A stretch of 64,000 nucleotides of DNA from Tubiluchus corallicola (lineage: Eukaryota; Priapulida; Priapulimorpha; Priapulimorphida; Tubiluchidae): NCBI GenBank assembly GCA_030141605.1, contig JAQGDQ010000157.1, forward strand, positions 124,001 to 188,000. Direction: 5' to 3'. Shown here piece by piece: positions 1 to 12,503 of the stretch (position 1 is the first letter of the stretch; each line of letters opens with the position of its first letter). The translations under genes were made by a program, and so were the position numbers. The notes beneath the pieces were generated by a model that had not been told where the DNA came from, did no database searches, and saw nothing but the letters and a program-made list of their open reading frames with translations.

Positions 1-338
1 TGATTGACGATGATCGTGAAAAGGTTAAGTGTACCAGACAACGCATTTGTGTAGCGCAGTCTAAGCTATTGCAATAGTAACCGTTTTAGCAGTTAGCTAG
101 AACAGTACCTAATTCATTTTTTCTTGTTCCCAAGCAAAATCATGCTAGTAAATCACTCTACACACTGTAATGCATTATTAAGTAAAGTCAACGTAAAACG
201 ACTGAAGTTATTGAGCTGATACAGCAGACGGCTTTGTTTCACCCCACATGTCATGTGACGATTGTAGTTAAGATGCGTTTTTGTGGTACACTTAACCTTT
301 GAATATACAGCAACTGCGCGTGCGCACAACTGAAACTT
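1..338 (-). mobile_element. MITE family A, copy 1 (cut by window edge)
   Basis: It begins inside the element (GATGATCGTGAAAAGGTTAAG) and runs to the GCGCGTGCGCACAAC subterminal motif, lacking the final GTGAAAAGGCTTATT. Family A forward orientation is defined by the copy at 6719. Confidence 0.8.
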
Positions 339-1197
339 TGCTTTTTGCGTAACAGCTTTAAACTGCTTTTGACGCGTCTTTCTTCCGCTAGTTTAATTAC
401 AGTGTTTTTAGACTCGAAATTTCTATTGATCTTCTGTTTTGCTATAAACTACACGTAAGTCTTGATGAATCAGGAAATTAAGAATTTATACGACCTTTGA
501 TGCCAATTAAATCAATGAGTCAGGAATTGTCTTGTGGCGTGCGTCATACCTAACTTACACGAATCACTGTGAATCCCATGAATACAATGAAATGTGAAGT
601 GAACCAGCTAAGAGATTTTTGGCTGTTGCATTCCACATATGAAACCCCCCCCCATAATATGAGCCTCCCCCCCCCCCACACACACACAAATGGACCATAG
701 CTTAGCTAGAGTGCCAAAATTTCCTAATGGAATGTTATGATGGGAAAAGTGAACGAACCTGATCTTATTGGAAAAGTTTCCTACGCCACAAATTTATGCC
801 AAATACAAAGTTGCAATATTATTATTATCATTTCATTCGTATAACGTCACTTTACAGCACAACATACATAATTTACATGGTAGTTAACAAATAACAAGAA
901 TGGTTAATTGATTAGTGACTACATTGTTTACAGCGTAAATAAATAATTTACAATTTCTATTAGTTCATAATCAGATAGTGGAACATAGCATAATTTGTTT
1001 AAATAATCCAAAATTTCTAATATCATATGCACATTTGCCATGTCTTGTTCACTTAATCGATTTTTAATAAGCTTTTTATAAACAAAGCTTTTTATATTAT
1101 TGAAGGAAAACAGCGCTTTAAAGTAAAAGAATAACAGAAAATTTTACAGAAACTCTCTTAGGAGCAAGTTTTGTATTTCTGGTAACAAAATGTTGTC

Positions 1198-1345
1198 TGT
1201 TGCTGTTGCTGCTGCTACAATATCAACAACGACAAGCAAAGGAACACCAGCAAAATAACAACAACAACAACAGCAAAAGCGACGACGACGACAACAGCGA
1301 CAACAACACCAGCAATAACAATCAGAAGCACTACCACACCACAAC
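1198..1345 (+). repeat. Degenerate CAA/CAG/GAC trinucleotide region
   Basis: Mixed AAC, CAG, GAC triplets next to the SINE at 1352. A purer CTG run lies nearby at 1618-1648. Confidence 0.8.
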
Positions 1346-1351
1346 CAGTAT

Positions 1352-1530
1352 ACCAGGTTTAGTCTGGGAGGTCGACAGTTCCATACTGGGCCAGGTCGTT
1401 CCAAAGACTAAAAATGGCACCTGCTGTTGCCCTGCCTGGCGCGTGATGTTTAGGGTATAAGCAGGGTAATAATAGTCTCTGTTATGTAGTTGTAGATTGT
1501 TATTTGCAGTTAGTCCAAAAGCTCCTTAGA
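1352..1530 (+). mobile_element. SINE copy, head truncated
   Basis: It shares AGTCTGGGAGGTCG, CCAGGTCGTTCCAAAGACT, CCTGGCGCGTGATGTTTAGG and TGTTATGTAGTTGTAG with the complement of 31545-31757. The tRNA-like head is missing. Confidence 0.65.
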
Positions 1531-1535
1531 ACTTG

Positions 1536-1680
1536 TATTAAGCAGTAGTAGCAGCAGTAACAGTAATAGTAGTAGTAAAACAACTACAATTATTACCACA
1601 ACCACCCACCACTACTACTGTTGCTGCTGCTGCTGCTGCTGCTGCTATTGCTACCGTCGGTGCTGCCACCACCCCCATTA
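1536..1680 (+). repeat. AGT/CAG/CTG trinucleotide region
   Basis: AGTAGTAGC-type triplets, then CCACCACTACTACTG, then about 9 CTG units. Confidence 0.8.
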
Positions 1681-1995
1681 TCACTAGTTAAACTACTACG
1701 ACATAAAGACCTGCGGAAGCAGGAAGAACTTGACGACATGCGAATTTAATGCCAAAATAATTCTCATGGGAATAAGTTAGGCAAATTTAAGTAATTGAAA
1801 ATTAAATATTAATGTCAAGTAACGCTTTCAGCACAACAGGTGTGAGATACGTATTGATTAATTCACGCTGCCTTGTCTGATAGTGTGCAAGAATTACTTA
1901 AACAGTTTCGTCATTGAAGAAATTTATGAGTCTGTAACTATGACTGAGCATTCTATGAAATTCCTCCTGACGCTGAGCGTTTTCATTTCATTATG

Positions 1996-2902
1996 TTAAA
2001 GGAAAACAGGATGATTTTTAATATGCTACCCCATTTTCAAGTACGGTAAAAAGTATACATTTTAACACAATTAATACTGCAAACGCGTTTCTGATAATTA
2101 AATAATAGATTAAATCTTAATTAATGGCGGGCGAGCCCAACTATTGATAACATCACAAACTAACGTAATTTTCAACAGCAAAAATATTCCACGAGCGTGT
2201 TGCACGTATTTGCAAAAGGGAAGATTGAAGTACAGTGCTACTGTAAGATATTCAGTGTGTTGAACTAAAACTAAGCAAGTTTTAAGATAAAATTAACATT
2301 TCAAATTTCCCGCTGTGAACACGCGTGAGTTGTCAAATGTGTGTAATTCGTCACAAACTAACACATCTGAACTGAGAGGTACAGCACCTGTTTTTTTTGT
2401 GCAACGCGTTTTTGAAATACAGGCGCAAATCTTAAACTGTAGGTCAAAACAATCTACTATTTAAAATATTGAAAGGAAACATACTATTTTTTCAAAAACG
2501 ACTTACGAGAAAGAATTATTACCACATAAACACAATTTCACGTTCGCGCCACCAGTTCCTCGCTGTTACATGCGTTTCGCCACCCACATTTTGGAAACGC
2601 ATCGCACAAGAACAGGTGCTGTACCTCTCAGTTTAAATGTGTTAGTTTGTGACGAACTACACACGTTCGACAATTTTCGCTTTCGCAAACACGTGCAACA
2701 CGCTCGTGGATATTTTTGCTGTTGAAAATTATGTTAGTTTGTGATGTTATCAATAGTTTGGCTCGCTAGCCGTTAATTAAGTTTTTAATCTATAATTTAA
2801 TTATCAGAACCGCTTTTGCAATATTAATTGTTTTAAAATATATACTTTTTATCGGCCTTGAAAATGGGGTAATATTTGAAAACTCATCATGTCTTCCTTT
2901 AA
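1996..2902. mobile_element. Family B element pair forming a 0.9-kb foldback
   Basis: From TTAAAGGAAAACAGG at 1996 a forward family B arm runs to about 2430. It is followed by a nearly full inverted copy ending TCTTCCTTTAA at 2902. Shared stretches include TTCAACAGCAAAAATATTCC and GAGAGGTACAGCACCTGTT and their complements. No coding capacity. Confidence 0.82.
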
Positions 2903-3433
2903 GAGCTCAAATCAGGAACCAAAATGTGAAAATTAGAGCATCCACTTTTAGCCCATCTTAACTCGCAAACGCAGAAGGCTAGACGTACAAAACTCGCAAG
3001 GAGGACACCTGAGGTAGGGACCTTGAAAGTGTTGTGGTGAATGGCGACCCCACTGGCCATCGGTCAATTTTTCGCTTGTAATTCAACTCCTTCTAAGGAA
3101 ATTCATTTTTTTCTTAAATACTTAGTGTCGGGTAGTAGTGTACCTCTAGTCAAGTTTTAAACACTTGCATGCTCGAATTGGAATTGTTTAAGCATCCGAG
3201 GTAGGAGTCGAAATATGAAAATTAGGCAAACTCCTCAATCACGTACGAGTAAACCGCGCCGAACCAGGTACAGTCAAGTAATAATTAGCCACGTGCACCG
3301 TGCGTGCTGATTAGTCATACCTGAGCGTAATAATCTACAAGAATTGACATGAGTTAACCACACTCGACCAGGTATAATCAGGCATAACGCTCACGGATTT
3401 GAATCTGTAATCTTTCAGTCTTGTTTATTACAG

Positions 3434-3565
3434 GTTGTGTCCAGACACGAATGTGATGAACCCTCATAAAAGCATTGTGCCTGGTCTGGGAAATTATGAC
3501 GTCAATGTAATCATGGCTGCCTTGCACATGAATGGCTGTGAAGCTGTCTGGTTTGATAAAAGAAG
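3434..3565 (+). CDS. JOSD: Josephin-domain deubiquitinase (JOSD1/2 type), internal exon
   Basis: This internal coding exon of a Josephin-family cysteine protease, which removes ubiquitin, has acceptor TTTATTACAG ending at 3433 and donor GTAAGT at 3566. Its frame begins with one base completing a codon and ends with two bases (AG). The 43 full codons include [20 protein letters not shown] and then EAVWFDKR. From memory, these correspond to the segment between the catalytic Cys and catalytic His in human JOSD1/JOSD2 ([20 protein letters not shown] in JOSD2). The phase joins exactly to the exon at 30827, restoring Arg and continuing in the family pattern. The upstream exon with the LCAVHALNN-type catalytic Cys motif was not found in 1-3433, so the gene is 5'-truncated by the window edge. 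Confidence 0.93.
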
Positions 3566-4130
3566 GTAAGTAGTGTCTGTAGCATTGGTATCTGCATCTA
3601 CTAAAATTGTTATTGAACAACATGTGTTTGTGTACTTTAATGGCAAGATATTTTCTTGTACGTCTTTGTTTAGGATTAGTATTAAGTCCATGGAAAAATG
3701 GTACCACGTGCGGATAGACTAGTCGTTATGAACTTTAGGTTGGTAAGGGAATCAGTACTGAACTGTAGCATCGGGCTGGCGCTAAAGAACTTGACAAACA
3801 TAAACGTTTTTAACCTGGTTTACAGGTTTTAGGAAATTTTTATAGATTTACAAAAGTTATATCTTCCGACTTTATGCGGAGTTGGGTTGTCTGCTCTGCG
3901 ATAAAATTGTGTTTGTGCCGACACGGTTGTACATTTTCTATCTGGCTGTGATGCCCTGAAACCACTAACACAGCAGACGAATGGTCGTGAAACAGAAAGC
4001 TGAGCCACAGGTAAAAAGTGTACAGTGCCAGCAAAAGGTAGTTTTTAAAACGACCAAAATTCAACTATTGGTTTGGCTGCCGATTAAACTAGTTACTAGA
4101 CCTCCAAGTATGTGTAAATGTAAAATTTGT

Positions 4131-4503
<373 letters not shown>

Positions 4504-5423
4504 AGTAAAGACAACTTCATGAATATGTGGACGTTTCTGTCTCACAAACTTAAAGCTTAAACAACGTTATGCTTATACGAATAACAAGTTCAAATTTCTC
4601 TATTCATTAGTAAGCAATGTCAACAAAGACGCGTTAACTGCAACATTCGTCTAGCGGTGCCCCTGGAATAGCTGAAATATCATTAACTGATCTCTTTATT
4701 GCGCACGTCCCACAATTACTGTCAGATCTCATTGAAAAATCTCTTTATTGCAGCATGCTGCACCAACTAAACGATTGATCTACTAAGCGCTAACGGTTAA
4801 ACTTCGATATAAAACATCTGATAGCTGTTAATAGACGGTTGAATGAGACTCTTTAATCTTCTAAATTATACTTCCCATTGAAGCCAACACGCAACGGAGC
4901 GTGAAGCCATACAAAGCGGCTGGGTTTCAAACATGACGTAATCTATCTTGTATTCACAACTATCACAAGCGCTGAATGACCTCTATCAGCTCTCATTTCC
5001 GTAACCCTTTCATACCGGAATTGAGATCAGTCAGGAGGCGAGCTATACTCATATTTATATTCATGTATGCTTGAAGTGGTAGGACATTGGCGCCTAATTT
5101 TAGGATATGATTCCCTTTTGTTTAGCAAATTTCTCACCCTGCGGTGGCTCACCCTGTTGCAAAACTTTCGAACTACTTCTGTGGGTACAAAATGATTGTT
5201 TGAGTTGCATCGGGAGAGCAACAGTACAATCATGAACACCAGAGCAAAAATACTCAGTGTAATATACAAAAACTCGGCGAATTTCAAGTTTACCGCTAAC
5301 AAAAAAAGGACAAAGACACTTATTTACAGTCGCTGGGACAACAGACAACATGAGCCATAGGCTACTATAAGCGACTCTTAATGAATACAACAACAAGGCC
5401 ACAAATAAATAACACAGATAACA

Positions 5424-5504
5424 TTGTGAGATATTCGAACTCGGGCTGCAAGCAGAGAAGCACCCACAGTCCATTACCTTAACCACTCAGCCACCCGTAC
5501 TGAC
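5424..5504 (-). pseudogene. tRNA-Ser-like sequence (tRNA pseudogene or SINE head)
   Basis: On the - strand: GTCAGTACGGGTGGCTGAGT, GGTTAAGGTAATGGACTG, a long variable region, and B box CCGAGTTCGAATATC. The acceptor stem does not close well and the anticodon arm is distorted, so a functional tRNA is unlikely. Confidence 0.5.
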
Positions 5505-5552
5505 GCTATACTCACGCTGAACTCCCGAATGTGTGCACTATCTCATAACCGA

Positions 5553-5795
5553 ACACCTCTGAACTGAGAGGTACAACGCCTATTTTTGCGCAATACGTTT
5601 CCCAGATGGAGGCGCTAGTGCCCATCTAACTAAGGAATTGGTAAGTGCATGTAATTAGCCGCGCGAACGCGAAATTGCATTTCTGTGGTAATAATGCTTT
5701 CACATAAGTCATTCTTGAAAAACCATTATGTTCCCTTTCAATATTTTATATAAGTAGTTTGTTTTGAGTTATAGTTTAAGATTGGGTACATTTTT
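5553..5795 (+). mobile_element. Family B, partial copy (3' half)
   Basis: It matches from CTGAACTGAGAGGTAC through GTCATTCTTGAAAAA to TTTAAGATTGGGTAC. Confidence 0.78.
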
Positions 5796-6718
5796 CTTTT
5801 CACCTCAGCTGCACAATAGTATTTGAAATTTTGAATGGCTGTTTTAGGTTAAGATTACTATTGGAATTCTTGTAAAAAACAGCTGCAGTACGTTCAGAAG
5901 CTTTACTCACTGCAATAATCGTCGCATCCGTTTCGTTTCCTGCATTTCCTGTCATTTTATTGTCAAACGCTGTTTCAAATTTATGCGTTACATCCCCTGA
6001 GATTGCCATAGTTAATCATGCCAAAAATCTAGAATACGCTGAACGGAATCATTTCTTTATCCAGCTTTATGCTTACCGATATTTTACGCTGATAAAATTA
6101 CATCGGGCGAAATGGGAAGGGAAAATTCGTTTAGGTAATGCGATATTTGTCTGAAAGAATTGATTATAGATGTACAAGATAAGATGGTAAGCCAAGCAGG
6201 ATCACGTGAAACGATGTAATAGGTCTAATTAATTTTCCTTCGTTCCTCTTATCTGTGCAATTCTTTACCAAAAATTTTCCCATTGTTAACTACAACCTTG
6301 GCTGCTTTAACTAACACCTATTATTAGTATCGTTCATGTATTATGTTTTTGAGTGAGTTAAAGGAACCGAAGGAAGTACATCAACAGAAACGCAGTCTGT
6401 ACCTAAAGTTCGTACATTTATATGATAAAAATGCTGGTAATTTTTGTTACTAATGTTTGTACATTTTATATGGGAGAAAAACGTACATGTGGTACCTGCG
6501 CATGCGCGCGAGTAACCCAATGCTTCGCATTCTGGACTCGTTCTCTTTACTTTCTTAAGTACAACTGATATTCAACAGGAACCTCGTGTATAGCAGCTCA
6601 CGTCACAGGAAAATACTTAACTTGCGTCCATTTGTTGAACATATGATAAACATTTGTCGAACATTTGGTTTATGAACACACTTCTCACCCATGTACATGT
6701 ATATTTGACGTTTTGCTC

Positions 6719-7093
6719 AATAAGCCTTTTCACAGTTTCGTTGTGGACACAGCAAGTGTACCACAGCAACGCGTCTTAATTACAGCCGTCAAGTGATATC
6801 TGGGGGTGAAGCAAAGCCGTCTGCCGCATCAATTCAGTAATTTCAGTTGTTTTACGTGGGCTTTACTTAATTTTGCATTAGTCTGTACATAAAGTGGTTT
6901 ACTAGCAGGATCTTGCTTAGGAATAAGAAAAAATGAACTAGGTAAGGTTATAGCTAGCTGTTAAAGATGTTACAATTACAGTAGCATGCGCTGAGAGGCG
7001 TTGGCAAGTGTACACAATTGCTTTGTCTGGTACACTTAATTTTTGACCTTTTCACGATCATCATCAATCGCTGGACCTGTGAAAAGGCTTATT
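6719..7093 (+). mobile_element. MITE family A, copy 2 (full length, 375 bases)
   Basis: Termini AATAAGCCTTTTCACAGTT and CTGTGAAAAGGCTTATT form inverted repeats. Just inside them is a second inverted repeat (GTTAAGTGTACCA type). The conserved centre includes TGATTTACTAGCAGGATCTT-like sequence. The flanking TA/TAA fits Tc1/mariner-like or similar target duplication, but this is uncertain. No coding capacity. Confidence 0.88.
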
Positions 7094-7639
7094 AAAGTAC
7101 TCAATCGCCCATAATTTCTTGTGACGTGTTACAGTTTTGTATCTGAAAATATTACTTTTACGTTTACTCAACTACAAATTTTCTGTGCACATTTACCATT
7201 AAAATTTCCATGTCTCTAGAAACCTCTCCTCAGCTTAGCGAATTCTACATGATATACGGCGCCGCAACCGCACATTCACGGCAACTTTCTCATCCCGAAA
7301 TTTACATTTCACGTTGAACTGATCCGCAGCGGACCGGGGGACGTGCTTCTAATGCTCAATACGTCTTAGCCTTGTTAAACGCTGGCTGCTTTATTGCCCT
7401 TTTTGTTCTCTAGACAGTCGTAGCGATTTTAATTAACTAGAAACGTTTATTTAACTGTCGTTTTCTGACACACATCCTGGGAATTATCTGAGATCGCCAT
7501 CCGGTCACGTCTTGCTTTTATGATCAATTACTAGTTGATGCTGTAGCTGAGGAAACAATAAATGCAAACTGGTCACGTTTTAGAAGAAAAAGTTCTTTAA
7601 TGCATACTGTCATTGGGATTGTTGTCGTCGTGGGCGCCT

Positions 7640-7765
7640 TTGTCGTTGGTTGTTGTTGTTGTTGATGTTTATGTTGTTGTTGTTGTTATTGTTGTTGTTG
7701 TTGTTGTTCTTCTTCTTCTTCTTCTTCTTCTTCTTGTTGCTATTGCTGTTGCTGCTGTTGTCATA
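7640..7765 (+). repeat. TTG/TTC trinucleotide array
   Basis: GTTGTTGTT blocks with a central TTC block (about 7707-7735). Confidence 0.9.
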
Positions 7766-8109
7766 GTAACGGTCCCCGTTGCACAAACTGCGATAATGTC
7801 TTTTCTTCTGCCGTTGTTGCCGTTGCTTTGTTGTTGTCACAGTCACCATGATGTCCTTTTGAGATAGAAATTAATATTGTTTTCTCTGCAGTCACAGTCA
7901 CGCTGCAGCTGTGTTCTCGCTGTAGGTTGTTACTATCGCCATGGTTACTGTGGTCGTCTTATCATGACCGTTCTCCTCGTGATCGTCTACTTACTACGAC
8001 CTTTACCGAAGTAGCCTTCAATGCATGCTTCTACTCTAAACATTTCTAAAGAAAACTAAACTTTAAATGAACAATGGTGACGATAATATGAATCACGTTG
8101 TTTTTGACT

Positions 8110-8335
8110 ACAATTGATGATTATTGCTATTGAGGCCTTCTTCTTGTTGGTTGTTATTGCTATTGTTGTTGGTTATTTGTTGATGATGCTGTCGCTGATG
8201 TTAATGATAATGACGACAGTAACGGCAATCATAATGCCGTGAAAATGATGACTGCAGTGATGATGGCTATAATACGACAACGAAAATAATGATGATGACG
8301 ATGGTGTTGGTGATTACGCGGATAAAAAGATGATT
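8110..8335 (+). repeat. Degenerate GAT/TTG triplet region
   Basis: Loose TGATGATGCTG and GATGATGACGATG triplets, strongly degenerate. Confidence 0.5.
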
Positions 8336-9539
8336 ATGCGACAATGTGATGCTGAACATTGATCAAGTACCACGTCCTATGAAGAGCTCAGAGCAACTGT
8401 CCATTATAATAATCTCAATGTAGTTATTCATTTCCAGAACTGCCGCCAGGTTAAACAGCAACTTATTGATTGACGGCATTTATTTACCATGACGCTTAAA
8501 TTGCCTTTTTGTGTGTTGGATGTAATTGGCCAATCTGGGCATTAGAAGTAAACAACACGTAGGTGCCTATATTTATCCTAGTAAGTTCTTGGTGTCCTCT
8601 GCCTTTTAGAGACTGATATGCCATCTCCTAGTCCATGGGTTAAATTTCAACAACAGTGGTGGAAAGTGGTGGAAAATAGGAATAACCATAAAATTTAAGT
8701 ACAACAGAACAATATCGTGAAGCCATTACTCCCATGAGCCTTTACGTGAACAACGTTTTAGCTCTAGCTGATAATCCTGTGGACGCATACAAGGCGAACG
8801 ATTTAGAACGTGTCTGCTCATCTGGAAGAAGCCGCTTGGTAACTTATAGAACTGAATCCTTCACTTAAGTCTCCTCCGTTGTATTCAAATGCTACTCTGG
8901 ATTCTCTTATCCGCTCAAGACTCATAGACTTCTTGTGGAAATTGACTGATGAGGCAGAGATCACGACATACGCGCGCTAGGTGCTGATGGCGCAGTTCAA
9001 GGTGAAGGGCATGTGGCATGTGCCATGTCATTGGGAAAAAATTGCATTTGTCAAAAACAAGACGGTTTTAAGGATATTAACAATGAACCTTTATTAATTA
9101 TATCTCATTCACCAGTATACTAAGCTAGTAAACAATTTAAAGTCTGATTGTTTCAAGTTATTATAATTATTATGTGATCAATTTGAATATTGTTCGTGTT
9201 AGACTAATTTCTTCTTTGTTAAGTTCTTACCCTGCATGTTTGTAATTATTAGTCAGTAAATCTAAATCTTATCCTGTAATACCTGGATATTTCCTAAACG
9301 ATTGATATTTCATTTCTAATCATACCTCAGTATAAGGATTTAAACAGTTTTTGTATTTAAGGAAAATTTCAGACCACTAAGTGTCATTTGTGTCCTTGAT
9401 ATGAAATTTTATGTCTTTAAGACCAAAATCTAAACTAAAAATTATACCAAGCTAAAATGCTAACACTGGACACGAAAGGTTTCATGAACACAGTCTTCTA
9501 AGAACAACTTACAACTTGGTTTAAAACCACGTTGATTTT

Positions 9540-10125
9540 TCATATACTACCCCATTTTGAAATTTAAGACAGGTTGATTTTTCATATACCACCCCATTTT
9601 CAAGTATGGTAAAAAGTATACATTTTAACACAATTAATACTACAAAAGCGTTTCTGATGCTTAAATAATGGATTCAAATCTTAATTAACGGCGGGCGAAC
9701 CCAACTATTGATGGCATGGGTAGATTGAAGTACAGTGCTACAGTAAGATATTCAGCGTGTTGTACTGAAACTAGGCAAGTTTTAAGATAAAAATTTAAAT
9801 TTCAAATTTACCGCTGTGCTCACGCATGAGCTGTCGGACGTGTGTAGTTCGTCACAAACTAACTCATCTGAACTGAGAGGTACAGCATGTGATTTTTGTG
9901 CAACGAGTTTCCGAAATGCAGGCGCTAGTACCCGTCTAACTAGGGAAAGATGAAATGCATGTAACAGCGAAGAACTAGTGGCGCGAACGCGAAATTGCGT
10001 TTGTGTGGTGATAATTCTTTCACGTAAGTCATTTTTGAAAAAATAGTATGCTTCCTTTCAATATTTTAAGGAGTATATTGTTTTGACCTACAGTTTAAGA
10101 TTGGGTTCGGTTTTGTTTAAGCTTG
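9540..10125 (+). mobile_element. Family B, near full-length copy
   Basis: It runs from GATTTTTCATATACCACCCC through CGGCGGGCGAACCC and CTGAACTGAGAGGTACAGC to TTTAAGATTGGGTTCGGTTTT. The beginning (TTGATTTTTCATATACTACCCC) is duplicated in tandem over about 45 bases. A segment around the TCACAAACTAACG motif is deleted relative to the 1996 copy. Confidence 0.82.
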
Positions 10126-10597
10126 CAGCCGTCTTGCCTTTGTTAACTAAGCTTTGAATCGATTAAATTTCCCATGCCTTTGCCAGCCCAATTTTTAAAA
10201 ACTAGCCATCCGAGCCGTTAGGTTACCTGAACCCAAAGAACTTTCTTTACGTATGGATGCGCCTTCTAATTACTAATTTTACTTTCACCTTGATTTCATT
10301 CAGCGGCTTAGATCCGCCTCGTCTTTGTTAACACAGCTTCTTAGAATTGGCTTCAGGCGTTGGCAGTTCATTTGCACGGTTAAATAGTTCAGATGATTAC
10401 GACTCCCACACTGTCATGAGCTGTAGATAATGTTATAGGTGACGGTTCTTGAATTATAATTGCCTGACTGTCAGGGTCACCCGGGCCACAAATTATTGTG
10501 ATTTTTTTCATTTTTTGAAGTTTTCAATCATCATATCTGTGTTCATTTACTTTTTGTAGGACTTCTGATTGCTTTCTTACAGACGCCTTTTTCTAAT

Positions 10598-11141
10598 TAA
10601 AGGAAAGAACAAGTCACTTAGTATGTTGGCTTTATTTTACTGTTATCACTTAAACTTGGAAAAATATGACAAAGAAATTTGCAAAGAACTGCCTATAAAG
10701 CATAAATTTAAAATGTACTATCGCTGAATAGGAATTTTCAGGCGTGGTGGTTGCCGACCATTCGCTTGAAAATTATGACGTAGATGGGAGACCATAGTGA
10801 CTTTCCGTAAGGGTGCGCTGCTTAAATTCATTAAAACTTCTCCAGCTTACCTAATATTCACGTAAAAATATTACAAAATTAGCTGTCTAATTTTTTGTAA
10901 AAACTTATTATACTTTTAACGAAGACTGACAGTGCGCTACTTTTCTTCAGGACGAATGACGTCACTGGAAGAAGAATTGGCATTGAAAATGGGAGTGCAT
11001 AAGCATGAAGTGATCGCGACTTTAAAGTGATTTTATTATTTAAACGAGACGCTTGTTGCGCTTTTATTACTAAATCCTTCTAACATTTTCATCGAACATT
11101 GAAATAAGCCTGACTTTCCAGAAGGCTTGCCCTTTCCTTTA
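10598..11141. mobile_element. Family C element, copy 1
   Basis: Inverted ends TTAAAGGAAAGAACAAG and CTTGCCCTTTCCTTTA. About 544 bases, non-coding, alignable over most of its length with the copy at 17075. Confidence 0.75.
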
Positions 11142-11262
11142 GAGACACTGAGGTACTATCCCTTGAAACAAGGCCTAGCATATGTAACTAGTATCTTCAT
11201 GTGCAGTAATGAAATGTGGAAATTAATGACTGCAACATAGGAAGCAAAAATAAATGTATTTC

Positions 11263-11690
11263 AGTCAGAAAAGCCTACTCAGAAAAATATTAAAAATAAA
11301 ATAGCCATCTATCATTTCAAATGAGCAGCTGTATAACAGAACCAAAGAGGAACATTGGAGCATTAAAATCAGAATCAGAAGACTAAGATGGGTAGGGCAT
11401 TTAATGAGATTGCCAGAAACAACACCAGTAAGATTACTATTAAACGAGGAACTGAAACCTACTAAACGACCTTGAAGCAAATCAAAAACAACCTGGATAT
11501 CAACAATTAATAAAGATTTACAACAGCTTAGACCAGACATAACAATAGCATCACAGGAGCTGAAAATCTCAGCTGCAGACAGGAAACAGTGGGGTGCTGT
11601 AATAAAGGATAGAAGCTCGATGTCTACAATAGACCAACAGGAGAAGCAACAGGAGAAGAAGAAGAAGAAGATGCACAATGGTGGCTTCTC
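11263..11690 (+). pseudogene. Non-LTR retrotransposon (LINE) RT C-terminal remnant
   Basis: The + frame reads LRKILKIK, stop (at the usual Trp), PSIISNEQLYNR, KIRIRRLRWVGHLMRLPE, then a second stop, KTTWISTINKDLQQL and ADRKQWG. This is the familiar LINE end RRLRWxGHxxRMP...RPxxxWxxxxxxDL...DRxxW. Two in-frame stops make it dead. It terminates in a GAA-rich tail at 11640-11672. The 154-residue opposite-strand ORF here is a shadow. Confidence 0.75.
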
Positions 11691-12329
11691 GCTTTTTAGT
11701 GAAATAATTATGTGTTGATTGTTCGTCATGTCATCGTTGTTGAAAGGCGAGTAATTGGGTGTAAAATTAATGCATTTTCAGATAAATAGAGAAAGCATTA
11801 GTCTTTTGGGGGTGGTGATAGCTCAGTGGTGTCGCACAGAAAAAGCTGTAAGGAGCAAGCCATGATCCATAATCAGTAAACCATAAGCCGTCTTCCATCT
11901 TCCTTAAGACGGTATGCGCCAACTGCAGCTTGCCTACCGTAAGCCGTCAGCAATTAATTGAGCCCTTTTTAAAGAGATAATTCAGCATACTTCTACTCCT
12001 GTTCTGTAGTAACTTTTCACGGTAAATTAATTTCACTTAATCGTTGGAGGCACCTCAGCTGGCGGAGGCTCCTGGGAAGCAGCCTATAAAGCCCATGCCT
12101 TAATCCGGGATTGGAAATGTGGAAAATATCTAATGTGAAAGCGTGGAAAGGTGGAAAATGTGACTCAATTGCTATTGTTGTTGTTAGCACGTGCTGTCGA
12201 GAACAAGACTAAATTCTGCACAGTGCTTTCGGCACCATGACGAGAACTTGAATTTCATTTTTGATTCGTTTGCTTGTTTTCTGCTCAGTTAAGATGGGAG
12301 AGGCGTTATATCAAACTAAATGTACATAA

Positions 12330-12503
12330 AAGGTCGTTCTCGAAATGTTTATAAATAATACCTGTTGTCCAATTTGGTGATGCCTGTATATAGTGAATGA
12401 ACAATAACTAAAACGTCATGATGTACTTATTTAAGTTCAACAATATACATTTCATAATAACAATTCTGTACGTGAAATAAAACAAAGTAAAGTAAAGTAA
12501 AGA
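12330..12503 (+). mobile_element. Possible LINE-like 3' end with AAAGT tail
   Basis: AT-rich sequence ending GTGAAATAAAACAAAGTAAAG plus further AAAGT units. Called only from the AATAAA-plus-pentamer structure. Confidence 0.35.

Larger units (their letters stand above)
1..3433 (+). other. Upstream intron of the Josephin gene (left edge)
   Basis: Since the exon at 3434 has an acceptor and starts mid-codon, the sequence to its left is intron. I searched for a Josephin catalytic-Cys exon and saw none. It holds MITE A copy 1, triplet repeats, a SINE and the family B foldback; 2903-3433 has nothing recognisable. Confidence 0.7.

Noticed and set aside
1-3433. Josephin catalytic-Cys exon expected upstream
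   Set aside because: I looked for a LCAVHALNN-like coding segment before 3434 and found none, so it must be left of the window.
11818-11900. A tRNA gene (GATAGCTCAGTGGT A-box-like sequence)
   Set aside because: A convincing B box and closing stems are missing; at most a degraded SINE head.
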